This document shows, one piece after another, positions 7,636 to 14,156 of a DNA stretch of 38,629 nt. This DNA is from an uncultured Muribaculaceae bacterium (GTDB lineage: Bacteria; Bacteroidota; Bacteroidia; Bacteroidales; Muribaculaceae). The number at the start of each line of letters is the position of its first letter. The stretch's first letter is position 1. Made by a program: the position numbers and the translations under genes. The stretch lies in assembly GCA_934663645.1 (NCBI GenBank), contig CAKUKR010000014.1, positions 1-38,629 on the forward strand, given 5' to 3'. The notes under the pieces were generated by a model, which ran no database searches, was not told the DNA's origin, and saw only the letters and a program-made list of their open reading frames with translations.

Positions 7636-8529
7636 TCAGACGAGCTTGCCTATCCACAGGTCGCGGTCGCCGGGGAGGAGGTCAACCACGGGGATTTCTA
7701 TCATGGTGTAGCAGCCGGGCTGCATACGCATTGCGGCGCGGGCGGCGCACACAAGCACCTGACCGGTGAGTGCCGGGTTGTTTATCTTCATGTCAAACTC
7801 GAGGAGCTGGTTCTGCGTCATACCGGAAACGCCCTTGCGCACCAGGTTCACGCCGTGTCCCATGTCCTTCAGGTCGTCCACACAGTCCACTGCCATGACG
7901 TGTGTCTCGTCGGAAGCGAAATACGGGTCAGCCTTGATGTCGGCAGCCACCTTGGCGATGTCGTGTCCGGGGAGGAGTTCAACGTATACCATACGGCGGT
8001 GTATGCCCGTGCCGGTGGGTATAGTCATCGAGAGCGCGGCCTTGACACCGGCGATAGCCTTGACAGCCACGGTGTGCCCCATGCTCATGCCAGGGCCGAA
8101 ATTGGTGTATGTCACGCCCTTGGGGGCGAGAGCCTGCATCAGCGTGCGCACCACGGAATCGCTGCCCGGGTCCCAGCCAGCGGAGATGACGGAGACAGTG
8201 CCGTGCTGGCGAGCCACCTCGCCGAGCGACTTGCGCAATGCCGGTATGCCGGTGTGTATGTCGAAGCTGTCAACGGTGTTTATGCCCATGGCGAGTATCT
8301 CGCGTGCGTACTCCTCGACCTTGCGCGTCGGGGTAGCGAGTATCGCCACCTGCACGTTCTCGAGTTCGGCGACAGATGCCACGACGGGGATTTCCGCCGG
8401 TATGCCGGCACGGCGTGAGGGGTCGCGGCGTACCACACCCGCTATTTCAAAATCCGGGGCTGCCTGCAGCGCCTGCAGTGTGAAATGCCCGATGTTGCCG
8501 TAGCCGACTATTGCTGCTCTGATCTTCAT
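7636..8529 (-). CDS. ddh: meso-Diaminopimelate D-dehydrogenase
   Basis: 297 residues. It catalyses the NADPH-dependent reductive amination of L-2-amino-6-oxopimelate (tetrahydrodipicolinate) directly to meso-diaminopimelate, the one-step branch of lysine and peptidoglycan-precursor synthesis. The Rossmann motif VGYGNIG (residues 8-14) is followed by family signatures: ATPTRKVEEYA, VDSFDIHTGIP, VISAGWDPGSDSVVRTLMQALAPKG, and TNFGPGMSMGHTVAVK. C-terminal TGTGIHRRMVYVELLPG also matches Ddh. Start at the ATG at 8529, with a TAATTTTG box upstream on the minus strand. It stands alone, not in a dap operon. Confidence 0.95.
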   Translation of the reverse strand: MKIRAAIVGYGNIGHFTLQALQAAPDFEIAGVVRRDPSRRAGIPAEIPVVASVAELENVQVAILATPTRKVEEYAREILAMGINTVDSFDIHTGIPALRKSLGEVARQHGTVSVISAGWDPGSDSVVRTLMQALAPKGVTYTNFGPGMSMGHTVAVKAIAGVKAALSMTIPTGTGIHRRMVYVELLPGHDIAKVAADIKADPYFASDETHVMAVDCVDDLKDMGHGVNLVRKGVSGMTQNQLLEFDMKINNPALTGQVLVCAARAAMRMQPGCYTMIEIPVVDLLPGDRDLWIGKLV

Positions 8530-8568
8530 CTTGATGGATAGTTTATTGTTTTACTTCTATTGCGGTCA

Positions 8569-8576
8569 CAAAATTA
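8569..8576 (-). promoter_or_regulatory. -7 box (TAATTTTG) for ddh
   Basis: On the minus strand TAATTTTG matches TAnnTTTG and lies 39 nt before the ddh ATG. No clear -33 TTTG is at the right distance. A second possible box, TATTTTTG, lies further upstream near 8611-8618. Confidence 0.5.
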
Positions 8577-8593
8577 ATCGTTTTCACCCGGAA

Positions 8594-8609
8594 CGGCATT
8601 ATTATGCCG
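8594..8609. promoter_or_regulatory. Palindrome CGGCAT-TATT-ATGCCG between ddh and pyrB
   Basis: Perfect 6-bp inverted arms around TATT lie in the divergent intergenic region, about 20 bp upstream of the ddh -7 box on that strand. The position fits an operator over ddh; no regulator can be named. Confidence 0.35.
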
Positions 8610-8705
8610 CAAAAATACGATTAATTATAGTTAATGATGCATTTACCGCTCATGGAGGGGCGAATTTTCCGCCGCGCAAGCCGCGTGCAAGCCGTGGATT
8701 TTGCC

Positions 8706-8713
8706 TATCTTTG
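8706..8713 (+). promoter_or_regulatory. -7 box (TATCTTTG) for pyrB
   Basis: TATCTTTG fits TAnnTTTG only 19 nt before the ATG at 8733, which leaves a very short leader and no room for an attenuator. It supports the 8733 start over the in-frame ATG at 8634, which would be upstream of the transcript. Confidence 0.6.
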
Positions 8714-8732
8714 CAAACAAAACACCCCGGAC

Positions 8733-9662
8733 ATGAGTAATCCCAACAGCATCGTCTCTATCAACGACCTGAGCAAAGAGGAAATCATCCGTCTGCTCGA
8801 CAACGCATCATATTTTGAACAACACCCCGACTCGCACCTGCTCGACGGCAAGGTGGTGGCCACGCTCTTCTTCGAGCCCTCCACGCGCACGCGCCTCAGC
8901 TTTGAGACTGCGGTCAACCGCCTCGGCGGACGTGTCATCGGCTTCTCCGACCCGGCTGCCACCTCCACCTCCAAGGGGGAGACGCTCAAGGACACCATCA
9001 AAATGGTGTCAAACTATGCCGACCTCATCGTGATGCGCCACTATCTGGAGGGCGCGGCTCTATACGCAACAGAAGTGACCGACATCCCGGTAATCAACGC
9101 CGGCGACGGCGCCCACCAGCACCCCTCGCAGACGATGCTCGACCTCTACTCCATACGCAAGACACAGGGACGGCTCGACAACCTGACGCTCACCATGGTG
9201 GGCGACCTGAAATACGGCCGCACGGTCCACTCGCTGCTCATGGCGCTCAGCCATTTCGACGTGCGCTTCAATTTCGTGGCGTGCGACGAGCTGCGCATGC
9301 CAGCGGAGTTCCGCGAGTTCTGCCGTTCAAACGGCATCGTCTTCAACGAGAGCCGCGACTTCTCGCGAGAAATAATAGACTCCTCCGACATTATATATAT
9401 GACCCGCGTGCAGCGCGAGCGGTTCACCGACCTGCTGGAGTATGAGCGCGTCAAAGACCTCTACAACCTCAACAACGCGATGCTCGCCACCTCACGCCCC
9501 AACCTGCGCATCCTCCACCCGCTGCCGCGTGTGGGCGAGATAGCCCAGGACGTGGACGACAACCCGAAAGCGTATTATTTCCAGCAGGCCAAGAACGGCC
9601 TCTATGCCCGCCAGGCCATGATATGCCGCGCCATGGGCATACCCGTCCCCGCAGCCGAATAA
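8733..9662 (+). CDS. pyrB: Aspartate carbamoyltransferase catalytic subunit
   Basis: 309 residues from the ATG at 8733, the normal length for PyrB. It condenses carbamoyl phosphate with L-aspartate to N-carbamoyl-L-aspartate, the committed step of pyrimidine synthesis. The carbamoyl-phosphate loop [15 protein letters not shown] carries S50-T51-R52-T53-R54. [14 protein letters not shown] and [10 protein letters not shown] are the other active-site signatures, and a STSKGE segment matches the 80s loop contributed across subunits. The gene for the regulatory chain follows after 36 nt, so the enzyme should be the allosteric class B (E. coli-like) c6r6 holoenzyme. Confidence 0.98.
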   Translation: MSNPNSIVSINDLSKEEIIRLLDNASYFEQHPDSHLLDGKVVATLFFEPSTRTRLSFETAVNRLGGRVIGFSDPAATSTSKGETLKDTIKMVSNYADLIVMRHYLEGAALYATEVTDIPVINAGDGAHQHPSQTMLDLYSIRKTQGRLDNLTLTMVGDLKYGRTVHSLLMALSHFDVRFNFVACDELRMPAEFREFCRSNGIVFNESRDFSREIIDSSDIIYMTRVQRERFTDLLEYERVKDLYNLNNAMLATSRPNLRILHPLPRVGEIAQDVDDNPKAYYFQQAKNGLYARQAMICRAMGIPVPAAE

Positions 9663-9698
9663 ACCCTCATCTCCGACACCATAAATACCAGACACAAC

Positions 9699-10163
9699 AT
9701 GCCAGACAAGAAGGAACTCGCCGTAGCCGCCCTGCGCAACGGCACCGTGATAGACCATATACCCTCTCCCGCGCTCTTCAAGGCTGTCAGCCTCCTGGGC
9801 ATACCCTCGCTCGACAAGAGCGTGACCATAGGCTTCAACCTCGCCAGCCAACGCCTCGGCCGCAAGGGCATCATCAAGATAGCCGACGTGGAGCTCGACG
9901 CTGACACCGTGAGCCGCATCGCGCTGATCGCCCCCTCGGCGGTCATCAACACCATACGCGAATACGAAGTCGTAGAGAAACGGCACGTCTCGCTGCCAGA
10001 CGAAATCACAGGGCTGGTGGTGTGCAACAACCCCAAGTGCGTGTCGCGCAACGAGCCGATAGCCACACGCTTCAACGTCGTGTCAACACAGCCGGTGCGC
10101 GTGCGCTGCCACTACTGCGGCCACGAGGCGGAGGGCGACAACATAACCATAGCAGACAGATGA
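9699..10163 (+). CDS. pyrI: Aspartate carbamoyltransferase regulatory subunit
   Basis: 154 residues, the standard PyrI length. The N-terminal nucleotide-binding domain (about residues 8-100, with GTVIDHIP near 15-22) senses CTP/ATP. The C-terminal zinc domain has four cysteines, C109 and C114 (CNNPKC) and C137 and C140 (CHYC), which hold the zinc that joins PyrI to PyrB. It lies directly downstream of pyrB in one operon. The last four bases overlap the start of a flavin-reductase-like gene. Confidence 0.98.
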   Translation: MPDKKELAVAALRNGTVIDHIPSPALFKAVSLLGIPSLDKSVTIGFNLASQRLGRKGIIKIADVELDADTVSRIALIAPSAVINTIREYEVVEKRHVSLPDEITGLVVCNNPKCVSRNEPIATRFNVVSTQPVRVRCHYCGHEAEGDNITIADR

Positions 10164-10726
10164 CAAAGGTATCCTGGCGACCCGGCACGATGATATACCC
10201 GCTGCCGGCAGTTCTCGTGACCTGCGGCGCCACGCCGCAGGAGTGGTCTATGCTCACAGTATCGTGGACCGGCACTATCTGCTCCGACCCGGCGATGTGC
10301 TACATTTCCGTGCGCCCCGAGCGGGCGTGCTATCCCCTGATAGCCGCCAACATGGAGTTTACCATCAACCTGACCACCGCAGCGATGGCACGTGCCACCG
10401 ACTGGGCGGGCGTGCGCTCCACACGCGACTACAACAAGTGGAAGGAAACCGGCCTCACGCCGCTGCCCGGCGAGAAAGTAGCCTCCCCCACCATCGAGGA
10501 GTCGCCGCTGAGCATAGAGTGCCGCGTCAAGGAGGTGATAAAGCTCGGCTCGCACGACATGTTCATCGCCGAGGTGCTCAACGTCCGCGCCGACGACCGC
10601 TACATCGACCCGACGACCGGTGCTTTCTCCATGGAGAAGGCCGGCATGCTCGTCTACCAGCACGGTTTCTACCACGAAGTGGGCGACCTGATAGGCCGTT
10701 TCGGCTTCTCCGTGCGCAAGAAATGA
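10160..10726 (+). CDS. Flavin reductase-like (FMN-binding split barrel) protein
   Basis: 188 residues from the ATG in the ATGA overlap with pyrI. The pattern WRPGTMIYPLPAVLVTCG, then WSMLTVSWTGTICSDPAMCYISVRPERACYPLI, then EFTINLT and CRVKEVIKLGSHDMFIAEVLNV is typical of the DIM6/NTAB flavin reductase-like family, which binds FMN in a split beta-barrel dimer. Substrate and redox partner are unknown. No signal peptide is present. The tight overlap with pyrI makes it the third gene of the pyrBI operon, though nothing in pyrimidine synthesis obviously needs it. Confidence 0.88.
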   Translation: MTKVSWRPGTMIYPLPAVLVTCGATPQEWSMLTVSWTGTICSDPAMCYISVRPERACYPLIAANMEFTINLTTAAMARATDWAGVRSTRDYNKWKETGLTPLPGEKVASPTIEESPLSIECRVKEVIKLGSHDMFIAEVLNVRADDRYIDPTTGAFSMEKAGMLVYQHGFYHEVGDLIGRFGFSVRKK

Positions 10727-10754
10727 CGGCAAAAAACCGCCTCACTCTGCATTT

Positions 10755-10801
10755 TACCTAATTGTAGGTATTGCGTGGACTTCAGGCAACTTGTAACTTT
10801 G
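10755..10801 (+). promoter_or_regulatory. Promoter of the hemerythrin/LuxR operon with adjacent palindrome
   Basis: TTG (10771-10773), 20 nt, then TAACTTTG (10794-10801) is a good Bacteroidetes promoter. Directly upstream and abutting the -33 element is a perfect palindrome, TACCTA-ATTG-TAGGTA (10755-10770). Its place suggests a regulator binding site; the regulator is unknown, possibly the LuxR-type protein of this operon. Confidence 0.6.
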
Positions 10802-10805
10802 CAAT

Positions 10806-10961
10806 GTGAAATCCGGCTGCCATCCGGTTCACGATTAGAGTTATTAGTTATTTAGAGTTAGATTTAAGTGTGACGGGACTGACCAGGCATCCATGGCGAT
10901 GCCCCGTGCCCGGAAACAGGTGAGACCGGGAGAGGCGGAGGCGAGAGCTCTCCGCCCTCTC
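10806..10961 (+). ncRNA. Structured 5' leader of the hemerythrin/LuxR operon (candidate cis-regulatory RNA)
   Basis: About 195 nt separate the -7 box from the ATG at 11000, and much of this can fold. Hairpin 1 (10806-10832) pairs GTGAA with TTCAC and CCGG with CCGG. Hairpin 2 (10873-10907) pairs ACGG with CCGT outside GGCATC/GATGCC. Hairpin 3 (10909-10930) pairs CCCGG with CCGGG. Hairpin 4 (10930-10961) pairs GAGA-GGCGGAG with CTCCGCC-(C)-TCTC, a bulged 11-bp stem. An AT-rich spacer with two TTAGAGTTA copies (10835, 10852) separates 1 and 2. Hairpins 3 and 4 compete for G10930. I do not recognise a known riboswitch class. Confidence 0.4.
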
Positions 10962-10999
10962 AGCATTGCCGCACCGACAGAAACTACACAGACAACCCC

Positions 11000-11713
11000 A
11001 TGACACGAGAGACATCACACCCGTATGCCGCCGGCGAGAAGATGAGCCACCTCATCGCCGACCATTACCAGATTATCCAGGTGATGAGCCGCTTCGGCAT
11101 CGCCGTGGGTTTCGGCGACAACAGCATCAGCACCGTCTGCCGGCAGAACAAGGTGGACTGCCCCACATTCCTCGCTGTGGTCAACTATGTGCTTTCAGGC
11201 ACCATAAGCGATAATGAAATCAGCCGCGTCAGCGTCAAGGCTCTGATGCAGTACCTCCGCCAGTCGCATATCTATTTCCTGCAGTACTCCCTGCCCGAAA
11301 TACGCCGCAAGCTCCTCGACGGCATCGAGTTCAGCACCTCCGACGTGTCGTTCCTCATCATCAAGTTCTTCGACGAATACCTGCATGAGGTACGCACGCA
11401 CATGGAATACGAGGAACGCACCGTGTTCGCCCACATCAACCGCCTTCTGAGCGGCGACGCGCCAGCCGACTACCGCATAGACATCTACAGCGACCACCAC
11501 GAGCAGGTGGCGGACAAGCTGCACGAGCTGAAAAGCCTCATCATCAAGTACTGCCCGGACAGCGCATCGACCAACCTGCTCAACAGCGCCCTCTACGACA
11601 TATACCGCTGCGAGGAGGAGCTCGACAGCCATTGCCGCGTGGAGAACGACATACTCGTGCCGGCGATACGCCTGCTCGAGCAGAAAATTGCGGAAGGGGG
11701 TGCCGGGCAATGA
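11000..11713 (+). CDS. ScdA/YtfE (RIC)-like hemerythrin-domain protein
   Basis: 237 residues. Residues 15-65 resemble the ScdA_N (DUF542) domain (IADHYQIIQVMSRFGIAVGFGD, then STVCRQNKVDCPTFL), but the usual paired cysteines are VGFG here. Residues 85-220 are a hemerythrin-like four-helix bundle with candidate di-iron ligands H90, H134 and E138 (HMEYE), H167 and H211/E215 (HCRVE), the H...HxxxE...H...HxxxE order of YtfE. Proteins of this type handle nitric oxide or repair iron-sulfur clusters, or sense oxygen; which applies here is open. Its stop overlaps the start of a LuxR-type regulator by four bases, so the pair is probably one redox or NO response module. Cytoplasmic. Confidence 0.82.
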   Translation: MTRETSHPYAAGEKMSHLIADHYQIIQVMSRFGIAVGFGDNSISTVCRQNKVDCPTFLAVVNYVLSGTISDNEISRVSVKALMQYLRQSHIYFLQYSLPEIRRKLLDGIEFSTSDVSFLIIKFFDEYLHEVRTHMEYEERTVFAHINRLLSGDAPADYRIDIYSDHHEQVADKLHELKSLIIKYCPDSASTNLLNSALYDIYRCEEELDSHCRVENDILVPAIRLLEQKIAEGGAGQ

Positions 11714-12312
11714 ACCGCCAGCTGCCGATGCTGAATGTCATCGTCGCCGAGCCGGCGCCCATCATCGCTGCCGGCCTGGTGCATTGCCTGCGTGCCTTGA
11801 CGCAGCCGCGCTGCAGTGTGGTCGAGGCGCAGAGCGCAGACGACATACGCCGCCTGGTCAGTGAGCAGTCCTCGCCGATACTCATCGTCAACCCGAACTT
11901 CGGCGGCGTGTTCGACCCGCAGACTGTCCGCGACTTCGGCCCCGAGTCGCTGAAAATCATCGCCGTCGAGTCCGGGCCGCTCGCCCACTCCACGCGCACG
12001 CTCTACGACGCCACCCTCCCCATTGCCGACGACATGCAGGGCATCGCCGACCGCCTCGAGAAGCTGTCGGCAGCCCCGGCAGCCGACAATGACGACAAGG
12101 AAGCCCTGAGCAACCGCGAGAAAGAGATTGTCACACTTGTGGTCAAAGGATTGACCAACAAGGAAATAGCCGAACAGCTTTTCCTCTCCGTGCATACAGT
12201 TGTGACACACCGCCGCAACATAGCCCGTAAGCTCGAGATACACTCCGCTACGGGCCTTACGATATATGCCATCGTCAACGGACTTGTTGACTTGGCCGAC
12301 TTGCATCTCTGA
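11710..12312 (+). CDS. LuxR/NarL-type regulator with degenerate receiver domain
   Basis: 200 residues from the ATG in the ATGA overlap. Residues 8-120 have a receiver-like pattern (LNVIVAEPAPIIAAGL, SSPILIVNPNF), but the usual acidic pair is reduced to E14 and the phospho-acceptor position is N61 rather than Asp, so normal phosphorylation is unlikely. Residues 134-197 are a NarL/FixJ helix-turn-helix (LSNREKEIVTLVVKGLTNKEIAEQL, then VHTVVTHRRNIARKL). No histidine kinase is adjacent; the partner is the hemerythrin protein with which it is coupled. It probably binds DNA under control of that protein or of its own level; this is inference. Confidence 0.88.
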   Translation: MNRQLPMLNVIVAEPAPIIAAGLVHCLRALTQPRCSVVEAQSADDIRRLVSEQSSPILIVNPNFGGVFDPQTVRDFGPESLKIIAVESGPLAHSTRTLYDATLPIADDMQGIADRLEKLSAAPAADNDDKEALSNREKEIVTLVVKGLTNKEIAEQLFLSVHTVVTHRRNIARKLEIHSATGLTIYAIVNGLVDLADLHL

Positions 12313-12314
12313 GA

Positions 12315-12365
12315 AAACTGCCGAGTGCTTTGCGTCAATATCACGCGCAAAATATTTGGCAGTTT
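12315..12365 (+). terminator. Two-part hairpin terminator after the LuxR gene, overlapping the next promoter
   Basis: AAACTGCC (12315-12322) pairs with GGCAGTTT (12358-12365), enclosing a second stem TTTGCG (12329-12334)/CGCAAA (12346-12351); a T-rich tract follows. The right arm overlaps the -33 element of the Nudix regulator promoter. Confidence 0.5.
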
Positions 12366-12386
12366 CGTTTTTCTGCATTAACTTTG
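12355..12386 (+). promoter_or_regulatory. Promoter of the Nudix/winged-helix regulator
   Basis: TTTG (12355-12358), 20 nt, then TAACTTTG (12379-12386): a full Bacteroidetes promoter 27 nt before the ATG at 12414. It decides that start over the in-frame ATG at 12330. Confidence 0.75.
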
Positions 12387-12413
12387 CAGCATAAACGCAT
12401 AACAGGCTATATC

Positions 12414-13376
12414 ATGAACAGTACATCAAACAACGAAAATGCTGTCGTTCAGCCTGAACGGGTGAATGACAACGACGGGCCGTACACCTACAAGTATCCC
12501 CATCCGGCATTGACCGTTGACTGCGTTGTCTTCGGCTTCGACGGCGAGTCGTTGAAGCTGCTTCTGATAGAACGCGGACTTGAGCCGTACAAGGGGATGT
12601 GGGCGTTGCCCGGAGGCTTCATGAGAATCAACGAGACCCTGGAGCGGGCTGCAATGCGCGAGCTGCGAGAGGAAACTGGCGTCACCGACGTTTACCTCGA
12701 CCAGTTCCATGTGTTCAGCACCCTCAACCGCGACCCTCGCGAGAGAGTCGTCACCGTGGCTTTCATTGCACTGGTGCGCACCTCGGAGTATCAGCTCATC
12801 GCCGGCGACGACGCTGCCAACGCACAGTGGTTTGACGAGAACAGGCTGCCGCCCCTCGCCTTCGACCACGGCGAGATAATCCTCGCCGCACGCCAGTACC
12901 TGCGCCAAGCCATCAAGATGCGCCCTATAGCCTTCACCCTCCTCAACGAGGAGTTCACGGTCACCGAGCTGCAGAAAGTATACGAGGCTATCAACGGCGT
13001 GAAATACGACCGCCGCAACTTCCAGCGCAAGCTCATGCAAGCCGACATCCTCGAGGAACGCGGCATACGCGAGCCGGAAGTGGCTTCCCGCCCGCCCAGG
13101 GTGTACGCGCTCAACCCCAAGACCCAGCGCAAGGTCCAGATGCTGCGCATGGCCTCTCCCTCAGCACAGTCCAAACACTTCAACACAGCGTCCCTGCTGG
13201 ATTGCCGTGAAGGCCTAATGCCAAAGGCATGCATGGTCCCTCCACAAAGAAGCGAGATAGAGGAACGCCATAAAATCCAGGAGAGCCGTACAATCCTGGA
13301 TAATCGCCTCGCTGACAAGGACAAAAAGGAGGACGAGGAGGACATAGGCTCGATACGCGACCTGTTCGAGTTCTGA
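12414..13376 (+). CDS. Nudix hydrolase-domain transcriptional regulator (NrtR/AraR-like)
   Basis: 320 residues from the ATG at 12414. Residues 30-150 are a Nudix domain with an intact Nudix box (G68...E74...R82-E83-L-x-E86-E87-x-G89), so hydrolysis of a nucleoside-diphosphate compound is possible. About residues 155-230 form the winged helix found C-terminal in NrtR-type regulators (TLLNEEFTVTELQKVYEAI, then RRNFQRKLMQADILEE, then PRVYALN). In Bacteroidetes such proteins control NAD, arabinose or other sugar genes; the ligand here is unknown since no target operon is adjacent. An unusual charged tail (about 240-320, ending DKDKKEDEEDIGSIRDLFEF) extends beyond the usual length. Confidence 0.88.
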   Translation: MNSTSNNENAVVQPERVNDNDGPYTYKYPHPALTVDCVVFGFDGESLKLLLIERGLEPYKGMWALPGGFMRINETLERAAMRELREETGVTDVYLDQFHVFSTLNRDPRERVVTVAFIALVRTSEYQLIAGDDAANAQWFDENRLPPLAFDHGEIILAARQYLRQAIKMRPIAFTLLNEEFTVTELQKVYEAINGVKYDRRNFQRKLMQADILEERGIREPEVASRPPRVYALNPKTQRKVQMLRMASPSAQSKHFNTASLLDCREGLMPKACMVPPQRSEIEERHKIQESRTILDNRLADKDKKEDEEDIGSIRDLFEF

Positions 13377-13406
13377 AACGCCGTTGACCGCCGTTGATTT
13401 CCGCAT

Positions 13407-13444
13407 CCCCGATTTTGAAAACCGGGGAATATTTCCTAACTTTG
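13407..13444 (+). promoter_or_regulatory. Promoter of the S24 regulator with a 21-bp palindrome over its -33 element
   Basis: TTTTG (13413-13417), 19 nt, then TAACTTTG (13437-13444) forms the promoter. CCCCG-A-TTTT-G-AAAA-C-CGGGG (13407-13427) is a 21-bp palindrome with one mismatched pair, centred on the -33 element, exactly where a repressor dimer would block transcription. Upstream, CCGTTGA occurs twice 10 bp apart (13381, 13391). Confidence 0.65.
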
Positions 13445-13469
13445 CAATGCAATCAACAGCGAGCATCAA

Positions 13470-14156
13470 ATGACGGACAAGAACAATTCATCATCGCAAA
13501 GGATTATCGACCGGCTGGACGCATACGCACGCTTCCGCAACCTCACGGATGCGGAGATAACCCGCGTATGCAGCCTCGCAGTCGGCACATTGGGCAAATC
13601 CCGCAAACCAGGCAAGGACATCTCGCGCCGCGTCGCCGCAATTTTCCTCAAACAATATACCGACATCAGCCGGCAATGGTTCCTGTACGGCGAGGGAGAG
13701 ATGATGCGCGACAGCCGCCGCCCCGATTTCCCGACATTCCCGCTCATCGACACCACTCGCGCAGAGTGCGGCCGCCCCGGCGGACTGTCAGAAGCGGCTT
13801 TGGCGGACAACCTCCCCGTGGTCGGACTGCCGGGAATACCCCGCGAAACAGACTTCTTCATTCAGGCGGCAGGCTACTCCATGACATACCCGGAACGCCC
13901 GGAACTGTCGATACCGCCTGGTGCACTTGTGGGCGTGAGCAAGATCAACGAGCGGCAGTCGATGCGCTGGGGCGAGGTATACATGCTCTCGACAGTTGAC
14001 GGCGTGGTGATAAAGAAACTGCTGCAAGACGATGACGCAGAGTTCGTACGCTGCTCTTCGTACAACCGCGAGGAATACCCGGAATTCCGCATGCGCAAGG
14101 ACGAGATACTCGAGTGCGGGCGCATCACCTGCGTCATCCCCGTATACCTGCGATGA
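13470..14156 (+). CDS. S24 peptidase-domain transcriptional regulator (LexA/CI-like)
   Basis: 228 residues. The N-terminal helical region (about 8-75) resembles phage-repressor helix-turn-helix domains (RIIDRLDAYARFRNLTDAEI, then ISRRVAAIFLKQYTDISRQWFLYGEGEM). The C-terminal S24 domain has candidate nucleophile S137 in QAAGYSM (others usually have GDSM) and base K182 in VVIKKLL. A C100-G101 pair (AECGRPGG) lies where LexA-like proteins self-cleave; UmuD also cleaves at Cys-Gly. A palindrome over the promoter suggests autorepression, relieved by self-cleavage under stress; this is inference. It overlaps tilS by ATGA, so tilS expression depends on the same promoter. Confidence 0.85.
   Translation: MTDKNNSSSQRIIDRLDAYARFRNLTDAEITRVCSLAVGTLGKSRKPGKDISRRVAAIFLKQYTDISRQWFLYGEGEMMRDSRRPDFPTFPLIDTTRAECGRPGGLSEAALADNLPVVGLPGIPRETDFFIQAAGYSMTYPERPELSIPPGALVGVSKINERQSMRWGEVYMLSTVDGVVIKKLLQDDDAEFVRCSSYNREEYPEFRMRKDEILECGRITCVIPVYLR

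Noticed and set aside
10880..10960. Cobalamin riboswitch
   Set aside because: GGAAAC and GGTGAGACC vaguely resemble its core, but the B12-box order and downstream gene type do not fit.
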